Shown piece by piece: positions 53,833 to 62,130 of a DNA stretch of 64,000 nucleotides. The position numbers were made by a program, and so were the translations under genes. The stretch covers positions 124,001 through 188,000 of the forward strand of contig CAVYNE010000020.1 in the NCBI GenBank assembly GCA_963769715.1. The letters are read 5' to 3'. Under the pieces are notes generated by a model. The model was given only the letters and a program-made list of their open reading frames with translations. It was not told the DNA's origin and did not search any database. This stretch comes from Palsa-504 sp963769715 (GTDB lineage Bacteria; Actinomycetota; Actinomycetes; Streptosporangiales; Streptosporangiaceae). Position 1 is the stretch's first letter. The number at the start of each line of letters is the position of its first letter.

Positions 53833-54582
53833 AGCGTACGGGTGCTATGGTGCCCGAGCGCCTCGTGGGGCGCAAGATCTGGGAAGATCGGGGCTTCCGG
53901 GAGGATTAGTGCAGCATAGGGACTGTCGCACAACCGATCCCCGGCTGGTCCCCGCCTCCACCACCCGAACCGAGCCCGCCCCGGCCGGCGCTTGCCACTG
54001 CATTCCCACCCATCCCCCCCTCCCCGCCCGCATCGCCCCCTGCACCTCCCCGAGTCAATGAACGCGGCATTCTACCCCAAAGAATCATTAGAGTGCCACA
54101 TTCATTGATTTTCGCGGCGCGGACACGCCTCCTGGCCGGGACCGGTATGGGTGGAATGTGCCGGTTTGGTGAGGGTGGGGCGGTGAGGGGCTGGGGCCGG
54201 GTGGGGGAGCGGGAATGGCTACGGTGGGTATGTGCCGTGATCACCCGGCCATGGGCCATCGTGGTTGCCGGGCCCGGGGCCAGCGCCGTGCCCCCGGCCG
54301 CCTGCGGCGGGCCTTGGCGCCAGAAGCCAGAAGAGATACGCGACACTCTCCATGATGCGCAAAAAACTCCCGCAAGCCCGAATCCTCCCGAAAAAGTCGC
54401 TTGTATCGTACTGGCGAACGAATTATCGTGCTGATGAGGTTAACGAGGCCAATGAGGCATCCAGTCCAGCGCACCGGAGCCGGACGCGCGAGCCGCCGGG
54501 CGGAGCACGAAAACGGCCAGGGAACCTGCCTAGAGCGAGCCGGTCAGCTCGCCAGGGCGCGAGCTAAGCGCTCGCGCAATAA
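53833..54582. other. Long intergenic stretch with a palindromic repeat
   Basis: No convincing gene; several overlapping ORFs on both strands have low-complexity, Pro/Arg-rich translations. It contains the inverted repeat at 54055-54108 and ends near the left end of the insertion sequence. The part from 54340 to 54470 is AT-richer. Confidence 0.5.
54055..54108. repeat. Imperfect inverted repeat related to the 62-kb tandem repeat
   Basis: Arms at 54055-54074 (TCAATGAACGCGGCATTCTA) and 54089-54108 (TAGAGTGCCACATTCATTGA) pair with three mismatches around a 14-base loop. The right arm, read on the minus strand, shares ATGAATGTGGC-CTCTA with the repeat at 61997-62058. Confidence 0.65.
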
Positions 54583-55862
54583 TTAATTCCCTTCATTCGG
54601 GCGTGTCGTTTCGCCGGGCGGTTCTGCTGGGATGGTGTAGTTCCAGTTGCCGTGAAACTCGTGGCGCTGGAGGTGCCGGGCCTCGAATGCCTTCATGTCC
54701 TTGTCCGGGATCCTGATGCCCTTTGGGTAGATGCTGGTGTCCAGGACCGCGGTGACCTTCAGGCCGGTCCTGGTGGTGACCGCGCTGATGGTCTCGATGA
54801 TGACTTCGTGGGAGACCAGCGGGCGTCCCCGCCAGTTCATGGTGATCGCGGAGAACAGCCGGTGTTCTATTTTGTTCCATTTGCTGGTTCCCGGTGGCAG
54901 GTGCAGCACGGTGATGTCCAGGCCGGCTTCTGCGGCGAAGGCGGCCAGTTCGGTCTTCCACAGCCGCAGCCGTGAGCCGTTGGACCCGCCGGAGTCAGCG
55001 GTGATCAGCAGCCGCCGGGCGTGCGGGTAGGCCGCCTGGCCGAGTCCGTTCCACCAGGAGCGGATCGAGGCGACGGCGAACGCGCCGGTGTCGTGGTCGG
55101 TGCCGACGTTGACCCAGCCGGTGTTCGCGGTCAGGTCGTAGATTCCGTAGGGCACCGCCTTGCCCAGCTCCTCGTCAGCGAAGTCGTGGACGCTGACCCG
55201 CTCGGGCTGCCCGGCCGGTGCCCATTCCGCGCCGCCGTTCCTGAAGTTCCCGACATTCTCCTTCTTCTTGGCGTCCACGCTGATCACCGGGCTGCCGTCG
55301 TCCTGGAACACTGTGACCTGGGCGTTGATGTACCGGAACTGGGCGTCACGGTCGGGGTGCTGCTTCCCCTCCACCGTCTTGGCGTTGCCCTGCAGGCTGT
55401 ACCCGGCCCCGGCCAGCAGGCTGGCCACGGTCCGCGCCGTCACCGCGTGACCCTGCCTGGTCAGCTCGCCGGCCAGATGGGCGGTCGACTTCGTCGTCCA
55501 GCGCAGCGGTGACATGGGGTCGCCCCTGGTCGCCGGATCGACCAGCGCTTCCAGCGCAGGCAGTACCCCGGCGTCGAGGTCGGTCACCGAGGGCCTCCCG
55601 CCGCCCGGGCCGCGCACCCTCCCGTCCGGCTCCAGGCCGGCCTCGACCTCGTCACGACCCCTGCGCACGGTCTTGACATCGGACCCCGTCGCCCGCGCCA
55701 CCAGCCCGACCCCGGCCCGGCCCAGCGCCTGCGCCTCCACCCCCAGCCACAATCGCCGCTGACGCTCATCGAGGTACGGCCGGATCTTGACGTATCGGGC
55801 GGCTATCTCCGCGTCAGTCAGCATCCATTCGACATACCACAAACGACCAGGGGATTATTCGG
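54580..55862 (-). mobile_element. ISAzo13-type insertion sequence
   Basis: One intact transposase gene is flanked by imperfect end repeats: TAATTCCCTTCATTCG near 54586 and, inverted, TAATCCCCTGGTCG near 55845-55858. It lies directly at the break in the rimJ-like gene. The rest of that gene is not found on the other side, so an adjacent deletion took place or the other half was lost with a recombination event. Confidence 0.65.
54583..55824 (-). CDS. ISAzo13-family transposase
   Basis: The 413-residue enzyme has an N-terminal HTH (LGVEAQALGRAGVGLVARATGSDVKTVRRG), then a DDE core: VISVDAKKKENVGNF (first Asp), LLITADSGGSNGSRLRLWK (second Asp) and HLPPGTSKWNKIEHRLFSAI (Glu), the signature of ISAzo13. 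The gene is intact. The frame continues to GTG 55842, but ATG 55824 fits the family start. Confidence 0.9.
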   Translation of the reverse strand: MLTDAEIAARYVKIRPYLDERQRRLWLGVEAQALGRAGVGLVARATGSDVKTVRRGRDEVEAGLEPDGRVRGPGGGRPSVTDLDAGVLPALEALVDPATRGDPMSPLRWTTKSTAHLAGELTRQGHAVTARTVASLLAGAGYSLQGNAKTVEGKQHPDRDAQFRYINAQVTVFQDDGSPVISVDAKKKENVGNFRNGGAEWAPAGQPERVSVHDFADEELGKAVPYGIYDLTANTGWVNVGTDHDTGAFAVASIRSWWNGLGQAAYPHARRLLITADSGGSNGSRLRLWKTELAAFAAEAGLDITVLHLPPGTSKWNKIEHRLFSAITMNWRGRPLVSHEVIIETISAVTTRTGLKVTAVLDTSIYPKGIRIPDKDMKAFEARHLQRHEFHGNWNYTIPAEPPGETTRPNEGN

Positions 55863-56284
55863 ACAACGCCCTGTAGTTTCTGCGCGACGGCCATGGCCAG
55901 CGTGGTGGGGATGATGCCGCGCCCGGCGTACGCCTCGTCGATCCAGTAGCCGACCTGCCCCGACCGGGCCGAACCCCAGGTGATTGACCCGATCGTCAAC
56001 TGTCCGACGAATTCCCCGCCGAACGTCACTACCCACGGGATCGCCTGCCCCTGCCGCGCTTCCCTGCGCATCGCCCGGACCATCGCGATGTACGGCCCGA
56101 GGCTGGAGCGGTACAGCGGCGTTTCCGGGTTGGTCGGCTCCCACGGGCGCAGCCACGGCGCGTTCCGCACCCGGATCTCGCGCCACATGCGGGCATCGCC
56201 GACCCGCACCGGTCGCAGCTCTACCGGCTGGTCGAGCAGATGAGGCTCGGTGAGGGTGACCGGCCAGCCTCGCATGCTTCCCAC
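55850..56284 (-). pseudogene. rimJ-like GNAT acetyltransferase truncated by the insertion sequence
   Basis: About 145 residues of a RimJ-type GNAT remain: VELRPVRVGDARMWREIRVRNAPWLRPWEPT, YIAMVRAMRREARQG, FVGQLTIGSITWGSARSGQVGYWIDEAYAGRGIIPTTLAMAV. The CoA-binding C-terminal half and family end (usually R-x-x-GFREEG) are missing; the frame runs into the insertion-sequence end. It is the expected gene after mog in the galU-moeA-moaC-mog-rimJ block. Confidence 0.75.
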
Positions 56285-56316
56285 GTTCCCATCATTCCCC
56301 TGTAGCGCTACTGACG

Positions 56317-56859
56317 CTACGCAATCTCTGCTAAGCGTTTCGCGCCGGAGTCCGCTCGGACGTGGTCGCCTCCGTTGATCTGCGAGACGGCATGCCCGAG
56401 CACGGGCGCCAGCACGGCCATCCCGTCGCGGACGCCGCCGCTGGAGCCGGGCAGGTTCACGATCAGGGTACGGCCCGCCACCCCGGCCACGCCACGCGAC
56501 AAGATCGCGGACGGCACTCCGGCCGCGGCCCCGGCCGAGCGCAGCGCCTCGGCGATCCCCGGGATCTCCCGCTCCACCACGCGCCTGGTCATCTCCGGGG
56601 TGAGGTCGCCCGGGGTGAGCCCGGTCCCGCCGGTGGTGACGACGACGTCGTAGCCCGCGGCCAGCGCGTCGCGCAGCGCCGCCTCGACCGGATCGCCGTC
56701 CGGGATGACCAGCGGGCCGTCCACCGCGCAGCCCGCCGAGCGCAGCAACTCGACGAGCACGGGTCCGGACTTGTCCGCGTACACGCCCGCCGCGGCCCGG
56801 TTCGACACGGTGACCGCGAGCGCCCTGATCACGGCCGTGTCTCCGGCTGTCGGTGCCAT
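56317..56859 (-). CDS. mog: Mog/MoaB-type molybdopterin adenylyltransferase
   Basis: The 180-residue protein has the MoCF-binding motifs: VVVTTGGTGLTPGDLTPEMTRRVVEREIPGIAEALRS and a GRTLIVNLPGSSGGVRDG loop. It adenylylates molybdopterin before metal insertion by MoeA. Its ATG lies within the end of moaC (31-base overlap). Confidence 0.9.
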   Translation of the reverse strand: MAPTAGDTAVIRALAVTVSNRAAAGVYADKSGPVLVELLRSAGCAVDGPLVIPDGDPVEAALRDALAAGYDVVVTTGGTGLTPGDLTPEMTRRVVEREIPGIAEALRSAGAAAGVPSAILSRGVAGVAGRTLIVNLPGSSGGVRDGMAVLAPVLGHAVSQINGGDHVRADSGAKRLAEIA

Positions 56860-57329
56860 GGCCCGGTCTTCCCGCCTTCTTTCCACTCGACCCGCACGTC
56901 GGTGATCACCGCGGCCGGGTCGATGGCCTTCACCATGTCGATCAGCGCCAGGGCGGCCACCGATACCGAGGTGAGCGCCTCCATCTCCACCCCGGTCCGG
57001 TCCGCGGTGCGGGTGACGGCGGTGATGTCCACGCCCTCGTCCGTCACGGCCAGGTCCACGGTGACCCCGTGCAGCCCGATCGGGTGGCACAGCGGGATCA
57101 GGTCGGGCGTCCGCTTGGCCCCGGCGATCCCGGCGATGCGGGCGACCGCGAGCGCGTCGCCCTTCGGCACCTGGCCGGCGCGCAGCGCCGCGACCGCTTC
57201 GGCCGAAAGCAGCACCCGCCCGGACGCGCAGGCCGACCGCGCCGTGACCGCCTTGCCGGACACGTCGACCATCCGCGCGTGGCCGGCGCTGTCCACGTGC
57301 GTGAGCCCGGAGAAGGCGGTTTCGCTCAT
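56829..57329 (-). CDS. moaC: Cyclic pyranopterin monophosphate synthase
   Basis: The 166-residue protein shows the MoaC signature: GHARMVDVSGKAVTARSA, KGDALAVARIAGIAGAKRTPDLIPLCHPI and TGVEMEALTSVSVAALALIDMVKA. It converts the MoaA product to cyclic pyranopterin monophosphate. Start ATG 57329 rather than the frame-open 57386. It lies about 100 bases after moeA. Confidence 0.92.
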   Translation of the reverse strand: MSETAFSGLTHVDSAGHARMVDVSGKAVTARSACASGRVLLSAEAVAALRAGQVPKGDALAVARIAGIAGAKRTPDLIPLCHPIGLHGVTVDLAVTDEGVDITAVTRTADRTGVEMEALTSVSVAALALIDMVKAIDPAAVITDVRVEWKEGGKTGPWHRQPETRP

Positions 57330-57432
57330 GTTGGTCACAATACTTCCGGGTGTCGGGAGGCTCGGGGGGTCGTCCCCCGGGAGCAAATTATGCCGAACGG
57401 GCGTGGTTCCCGCACCGGCAAGGTGCCAGCGC

Positions 57433-58770
57433 TCATGGCAGGACCAGGACCTCGGCGGTATCGCCCTCGGCCATCTGCACCACCCACTCAGGCACCACGA
57501 CCAGCGCGTTGGCCTTGCCGAGCGTGGCCACCTGGTGCGAGCCCTGGCCGGTGAGCGGGGTGACGAGCCCGCGGGACCGGTCCAGGACGCCGCGCAGGAA
57601 GGACCGCCGGCCCGGCGGCGAGCGCAGCGGCCCGGTCAGCTCGGCCCGGACCGACTCCAGGCCCAGGCCGTCGTAGGCCTGCAGGGCGCCGATGGCCGGC
57701 CGCGCGAAGACCTGGAACGACACGTAGGCGCTGACCGGGTTGCCGGGCAGCGTGAAGATCGGGACCCGCTCGTCGTCACCCGCCGGGCTGTCGGGTTCGG
57801 CCACGTCAAAGGTGTCGCGCCGGAAGCGCCGGCGCGTTTCCTCCTGCGCCACGGCCGGGGCCACCGCGATGGTGCCGAACCCCTGCGGCATGCCCGGCTG
57901 CATCGCGACCTTCCGGAACGCGATGGTGCCGAGCCGCTGCAGCGCCGCCTTGACCACGTCGTGCTCGCCGCCCATGCTGACCCCGCCGGTGGTGATCATC
58001 AGGTCGGCCCGCACCAGCTGGTCCTCGATGGCCGGCAGCACCTCGTCCGGGTGGTCGCGGACGATGGCCTGCCGGTAGGCCAGGCAGCCCGCCTCGCGGG
58101 CCGCCGCGGCGAGCATGAAGCTGTTGGAGTCCCAGATCCGGCCGGGGACGATCGGCGTGCCCGGCTCGGCCAGCTCGCTGCCGGTGGACAGCACCACCAC
58201 CCGGGGCCTGGGCCGGACCAGGACGGCGCCGCGGCCCGCCGCCGCGATCACCGCGATGTGCATCGGGCGGAGCCAGGTGCCCGCGGTGACCAGGACCTCG
58301 CCGGCCTTCGCGTCCCCGCCGGCCAGGCGTATGGCGTTGCCGTAGTCCGCCTTGGCGCGGATGGTGACCCTGGCCGTGCCGCCGTCGGTCCACTCCACCG
58401 GCACGACGGCCTCGGTCCCGTGCGGCAGCATCGCGCCGGTCATGATCCGGATGCTGGTGCCCGGCGAGAGCGCGTACGCCCCGGTGTCGCCCGCCGCGAC
58501 CTCGGCCACCACCGGGAGGGTGACGGGATTCTCCTCGGTGGCGGCGGCGACGTCCTCGACGCGCACCGCGTAGCCGTCCATGGCCGAGTTGTCGAACGAC
58601 GGCAGCGCGCTGGCCGCCGCCACGTCCTCGGCCAGCACCAGCCCGAGGGCGTCGCCCAGGCTGAGCTCGGTGGGCGCCAGCGGGCGGATGGTGCCGAGGA
58701 TCTCGGCCAGGTGGTCCTCGACGGAGGTCAGCGGCTCGCCGTCGTCGCCGTGGCCCTTGGGCTCGCTCAC
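57433..58770 (-). CDS. moeA: Molybdopterin molybdotransferase
   Basis: The 445-residue protein has the MoeA domains: PSFDNSAMDGYAVR, GTEAVVPVEW, RPRVVVLSTGSELAEPG, TTGGVSMGGEHDVV and FTLPGNPVSAYVSFQVF. It inserts molybdate into adenylylated molybdopterin. A linker of about 15 residues (DTFDVAEPDSPAGDD) interrupts domain III. GTG 58770 overlaps the TGA that ends the galU frame. Confidence 0.93.
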   Translation of the reverse strand: MSEPKGHGDDGEPLTSVEDHLAEILGTIRPLAPTELSLGDALGLVLAEDVAAASALPSFDNSAMDGYAVRVEDVAAATEENPVTLPVVAEVAAGDTGAYALSPGTSIRIMTGAMLPHGTEAVVPVEWTDGGTARVTIRAKADYGNAIRLAGGDAKAGEVLVTAGTWLRPMHIAVIAAAGRGAVLVRPRPRVVVLSTGSELAEPGTPIVPGRIWDSNSFMLAAAAREAGCLAYRQAIVRDHPDEVLPAIEDQLVRADLMITTGGVSMGGEHDVVKAALQRLGTIAFRKVAMQPGMPQGFGTIAVAPAVAQEETRRRFRRDTFDVAEPDSPAGDDERVPIFTLPGNPVSAYVSFQVFARPAIGALQAYDGLGLESVRAELTGPLRSPPGRRSFLRGVLDRSRGLVTPLTGQGSHQVATLGKANALVVVPEWVVQMAEGDTAEVLVLP

Positions 58771-59682
58771 GGGAGGCTGTCCAGGTACTTACGCAGCCAG
58801 GGCACGATCTCCTCGGCCAGGTCCGAACGCTCGCAGGCGAACTGGACCAGCGTGCGCAGGTAGTCCAGCTTGTTGCCGGTGTCGTAGCGGCGGCCGTGGA
58901 ACAGCACGCCGTGCACGCCGCCGCCCTCGGCCGGGCTCTGCGCTTCGCCAGCGTCAGAGCGCGTCGGTGAGCTGGATCTCGCCGCCGCGCCCGGGCGGGG
59001 TGTCGCGCAGCACGTCGAACACGGCCGGGTCGCAGACGTAGCGGCCGATCAGGATCCAGTTGCTCGGCGCCGAGCCGGGCACCGGCTTCTCCACCAGGTC
59101 GGTGACCGTGACCACGTCCTCCTCGCCGGTCGGCGTGATCGCGGCGGAGCCGTACTGCGAGACCTGCTCCGGGTCGACCTCCATCAGCGCGACGACGCTG
59201 CCGCCGTAGCGCTTGCGCACCTCGATCATCCGGGTCAGCAGCGGGTCGCGGCTGTCGATGATGTCGTCGCCGAGCAGGACCGCGAAGGGCTCGTCGCCGA
59301 CGTGCTGGGCCGCGCAGAGCACGGCGTGGCCGAGCCCCTTCGGGTCGCCCTGGCGCACGTAGTGCACGGTGGCGAGGTCGCTGGACTCGCGCACCTGGGC
59401 GAGCCGTTCGGTGTCGTCCTTGGCGGCCAGCGCCTCTTCGAGCTCATAGGCCCGGTCGAAGTGGTCCTCGATCGAGCGCTTGCTCCGGCCGGTGATCATC
59501 AGCACGTCGTCCAGGCCGGCCGCGACGGCCTCCTCCACGACGTACTGGATCGCGGGCTTGTCGACCACCGGCAGCATTTCCTTGGGCGTGGCCTTGGTCG
59601 CGGGCAGGAACCTGGTGCCCAGGCCGGCGGCGGGGATGACGGCCTTGGTCACGTGCTTGGCGGCGGCGGCGGTATCAGCCAT
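58767..59682 (-). pseudogene. galU: UTP-glucose-1-phosphate uridylyltransferase, frameshifted near the C-terminus
   Basis: From ATG 59682 the sequence gives KAVIPAAGLGTRFLPATKATPKEML, LGDDIIDS, VEKPVPGSAPSN and GGEIQLTDAL, the normal UDP-glucose pyrophosphorylase. It then meets a TGA at 58954-58956. The expected last 60 residues (GVHGVLFHGRRYDTGNKLDYL to WLRKYLDSLP) follow in another frame, ending at 58767 with GTGA into moeA. A small indel near 58957 breaks the gene. galU is normally essential for cell wall sugar supply, so a sequence error is plausible. Confidence 0.85.
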
Positions 59683-59765
59683 GCCAGAACACTAGCGAAC
59701 TTCCCGGGGTGTTCCTGGCCATCAGGTGCGCGCGACGTGCCGTTCGGCCTCTGGGCGGCGGTACG

Positions 59766-60389
59766 GTGAGGGACGTGCCCGGGATAAAAGAGGAGAAGGC
59801 CGTCCTGCGGGCGCGGCTGCTCGCGGCCCGGGCCAGCCTCTCCGCCGAGCAGCGGACCGGGGCCGGCCGGGCGATCAGGGACGCACTGCTGTCCCGGCCC
59901 GAAGTCCAGATGGCCGGGACGATCGCCGCCTACTACTCGGTGGGCGCCGAGCCCGATACCCGCGGTCTGGTGTACGCGCTGTGGAAGCGGGGCAGCTACG
60001 TCCTGCTGCCGGTCCTGCGGGCCGACGGGGACCTGGACTGGGCCTCCTACGAGGGGCCGGACTCGCTCGTGCCGGGGCCGCGCGGGCTGCGCGAGCCGGG
60101 GGAGGCGCCCCGCGGCATCGAGGCGGTGGCCAGGGCCGACGCGGTGCTCGTGCCCGCGCTGGCGGTCGACAGGGCCGGGAACAGGCTCGGCCGGGGCGGC
60201 GGCAGCTACGACCGCGCGCTGGCCAGGGTCGGCCCGCTGATCCCGCTGATCGCGCTGGTCTACGACGGCGAACTGCTCGACCACGTGCCCGCCGAACGCC
60301 ATGACGTGCCGGTCCGGGCGGCGGTCAGCCCGCTGACCGGGATAACCGTCGTCCGCGGGATAGCCAGCCCGTTCGGCATCATGATCTAA
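59766..60389 (+). CDS. 5-formyltetrahydrofolate cyclo-ligase
   Basis: The 207-residue protein has the family signature: KAVLRARLLAARASLSAEQRTGAG, PALAVDRAGNRLGRGGGSYDRAL and ALVYDGELLDHVPAERHDVPV. It recycles 5-formyl-THF to methenyl-THF with ATP. GTG 59766 is chosen; GTG 59775 with GAGG upstream is an alternative. It diverges from galU and sits just before the FmdB-type gene, as in mycobacteria. Confidence 0.9.
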   Translation: MRDVPGIKEEKAVLRARLLAARASLSAEQRTGAGRAIRDALLSRPEVQMAGTIAAYYSVGAEPDTRGLVYALWKRGSYVLLPVLRADGDLDWASYEGPDSLVPGPRGLREPGEAPRGIEAVARADAVLVPALAVDRAGNRLGRGGGSYDRALARVGPLIPLIALVYDGELLDHVPAERHDVPVRAAVSPLTGITVVRGIASPFGIMI

Positions 60390-60552
60390 GACCTTCTTGG
60401 GGACCCACGCTGTTTCTCCCGGAGGGACCCATCCCCCGGGACCCTCTTCCGCTTGTCCTCGGCTCAGCTGAGGGACTGTGTCTGGCGGGAGGCCCCCCCC
60501 CGTGGGACCCCGGCCCTTGCCGCGGAATCCCCGGGCCGCCTGCGTGGTTGGA

Positions 60553-60558
60553 TATACT
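60553..60558 (+). promoter_or_regulatory. Candidate -10 element (TATACT) overlapping the CIRCE operator
   Basis: TATACT ends at the first T of the CIRCE sequence, so HrcA bound there would cover the start site. TTGCCG at 60527 is a possible -35 but is spaced by 20 bases. Confidence 0.45.
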
Positions 60559-60584
60559 TAGCACTCGGATAGCCCGAGTGCTAA
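60558..60584 (+). promoter_or_regulatory. CIRCE operator (HrcA binding site)
   Basis: TTAGCACTC (60558-60566), nine spacer bases and GAGTGCTAA (60576-60584) match the CIRCE consensus exactly. The nearest gene downstream is the FmdB-type zinc ribbon (start 60611), which therefore should be repressed by HrcA and induced by heat shock. Confidence 0.93.
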
Positions 60585-60610
60585 TCTGAGGCCCGCGCTA
60601 AGGAGGGTCC

Positions 60611-60964
60611 GTGCCCACATACCAGTACACCTGCACCGAGTGTGGCGAGCCGGTCGAGGCGGTGCAGAAGTTCACCGACGCGCCGCTTACCGTGTGCGCC
60701 GCGTGCGGCGGCAGGCTCAGGAAGGTGTTCTCCCCGGTGGGGATCGTCTTCAAGGGTTCGGGCTTCTACCGTACGGACAGCAGGAACGGCTCGGGTTCGG
60801 CGGCGGCGGCCAAGGACAAGCAGTCGGCCGATTCCTCCGCCAAGACGCCCTCGAGCGAATCGGCCTCGAACGGCAACGGGTCGGCGGACAAGCCGGCCGC
60901 CAAGAAGTCCGAGACGGCCAGCACCGCGGCCAAGTCGTCATCCTCGAGCGAGAAGGTCGCCTGA
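60611..60964 (+). CDS. FmdB-family zinc-ribbon protein, probable Ruc-type redox-regulated chaperone
   Basis: The 117-residue protein has the FmdB ribbon (PTYQYTCTECGEPVEAVQKF and CAACGGRLRKVFSPVGIVFKGSGFY, four Cys) and a long disordered Ser/Lys/Ala tail. The M. tuberculosis homologue Rv0991c (Ruc) is a zinc-binding, redox-regulated chaperone under HrcA control and lies next to 5-FCL, galU and moeA. The same order and a CIRCE site occur here, so the call rests on synteny, operator and domain. GTG 60611 follows AGGAGGG. Confidence 0.85.
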   Translation: MPTYQYTCTECGEPVEAVQKFTDAPLTVCAACGGRLRKVFSPVGIVFKGSGFYRTDSRNGSGSAAAAKDKQSADSSAKTPSSESASNGNGSADKPAAKKSETASTAAKSSSSSEKVA

Positions 60965-60970
60965 CCGGTC

Positions 60971-61797
60971 ATGGCCGACCTGGCAGGTGTCGTCGGCCCC
61001 TGGCCAGCATCGCCGTCGTCGGCGGTTCGGGCTTTTACGAGTTCCTCGAAGACGCCGAGCAGGTCAAGATCGACACCCCGTTCGGGGCGCCGAGCGACCC
61101 GGTCACGGTGGGCGAGGTGTCCGGCCGCCGGGTCGCGTTCCTGCCCCGGCACGGCCGTGACCACCGGTTTCCGCCGCACAAGATCCCGTACCGCGCGAAC
61201 ATGTGGGCGCTGCGCTCCATCGGCGTGCGGCGGGTGCTCGCCCCGACCGCGGTCGGCTCGCTGACCGTCTCCTACGGCCCGGGCACGCTGGTCATCCCCG
61301 ACCAGCTCGTGGACCGCACCAGGACGCGGGAGGCGACCTACTTCGACGAGGGCGCCTGCCACGTGCCCTTCGCCGACCCGTACTGCCCGTCGGTCCGTCC
61401 GGTCGCCATCGCGACAGCCCGGGAGCAGGGCTGGGTGCCCGCGAGTTCGGGGACACTGGTCGTCATCGAGGGACCGAGGTTCTCCAGCCGCGCCGAGTCG
61501 CAGTGGTTCGCCGCCCAGGGCTGGACGCTGGTCGGGATGACCGGCCACCCCGAGGCGGTGCTGGCCCGCGAGCTGGCGCTGTGCTACACGCCGCTGGCGC
61601 TGGTCACCGACCTCGACGCCGGCGTCGAGGAAGGCGAGGGCGTGACCCAGGCCGAGGTCTTCGAGGTCTTCGCGGCCAACATCAAGCGCCTGCGCGACCT
61701 GGTCGCCACGATCATCGCCGCCCTCCCCGAGGACCGCGAAGACGACCTGTGCGCGCACGCCCTGGACGGCATCACCCTCCCCTTCGACCTCCCCTAG
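60971..61797 (+). pseudogene. mtnP: S-methyl-5'-thioadenosine phosphorylase gene with a 5' frameshift
   Basis: The body (ASIAVVGGSGFYEFLED, PRHGRDHRFPPHKIPYRANMWAL, SSGTLVVIEGPRFSSRAES, GMTGHPEAVLARELALCYTPLALVTDLDAG) is a complete MTA phosphorylase that cleaves 5'-methylthioadenosine with phosphate. The only good start, ATG 60971 (MADLAGVVGP), is in another frame. One extra C in GGCCCCTGGCC near 61001 would join them. Loss of a single base in sequencing or a true frameshift remain possible. Confidence 0.8.
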
Positions 61798-61822
61798 CGC
61801 TCGCTCCTCTCTCGCTTCCCCT

Positions 61823-61895
61823 TAGCGCTCTGGCCCCTTCGTAGCGTTCTGGCCCCTTCTAGCGCTCTGGCCTCTTCTAGCGCTCTCGCCCCATC
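61823..61895 (+). repeat. 18-bp tandem repeats after mtnP
   Basis: Four units of TAGCGCTCTGGCCCCTTC or close variants at 61823-61840, 61842-61859, 61860-61877 and 61878-61895. Each has the palindrome AGCGCT or a one-base variant. They follow a stop codon, so they are not coding. Confidence 0.75.
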
Positions 61896-61996
61896 GGTCA
61901 CCCCGGACGCTCTCCTCCCTTCGCGGCGCTGCCGCCCCCGCCTGGCGATCATGTCCGGCCCGTCAGTGCCCGACATGCACCATTTGCCTGGTTTGC

Positions 61997-62058
61997 GATT
62001 CATATGAATGTGGCGCTCTACCCAATAGATTCATATGAATGTGGCGCTTTACCCGATA
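61997..62058 (+). repeat. 31-bp tandem repeat containing ATTCATATGAAT
   Basis: Two tandem copies, 61997-62027 and 62028-62058, differ at two positions. Each starts with the palindrome ATTCATATGAAT and carries GAATGTGGCGCTYTACCCRATA. A related inverted copy lies at 54055-54108, so this may belong to an interspersed repeat family. Confidence 0.8.
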
Positions 62059-62130
62059 GAACCAGCACACCCGATAGGACCATCAGTGCCACAACCACGC
62101 CTCACATGGTGTAGCCGATAGGGTCGGCGC

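Larger units (their letters stand above)
61798..62130. other. Intergenic stretch made of two kinds of tandem repeats
   Basis: No gene. The stretch holds four 18-base repeats (61823-61895) and a two-copy 31-base repeat (61997-62058), plus an AT-rich segment in between. Confidence 0.7.

Noticed and set aside
54093..54567. ORFs in the stretch before the insertion sequence
   Set aside because: Pro/Arg-rich translations without motifs, overlapping on several frames, in DNA with repeats; most likely non-coding.
54400..54582. Missing C-terminal half of the rimJ-like gene on the far side of the insertion sequence
   Set aside because: Minus-strand translation of this part shows no GNAT motif in any frame.
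61823..62058. CRISPR-like array
   Set aside because: The units are adjacent without spacers, only two to four copies occur, and no cas genes are near.
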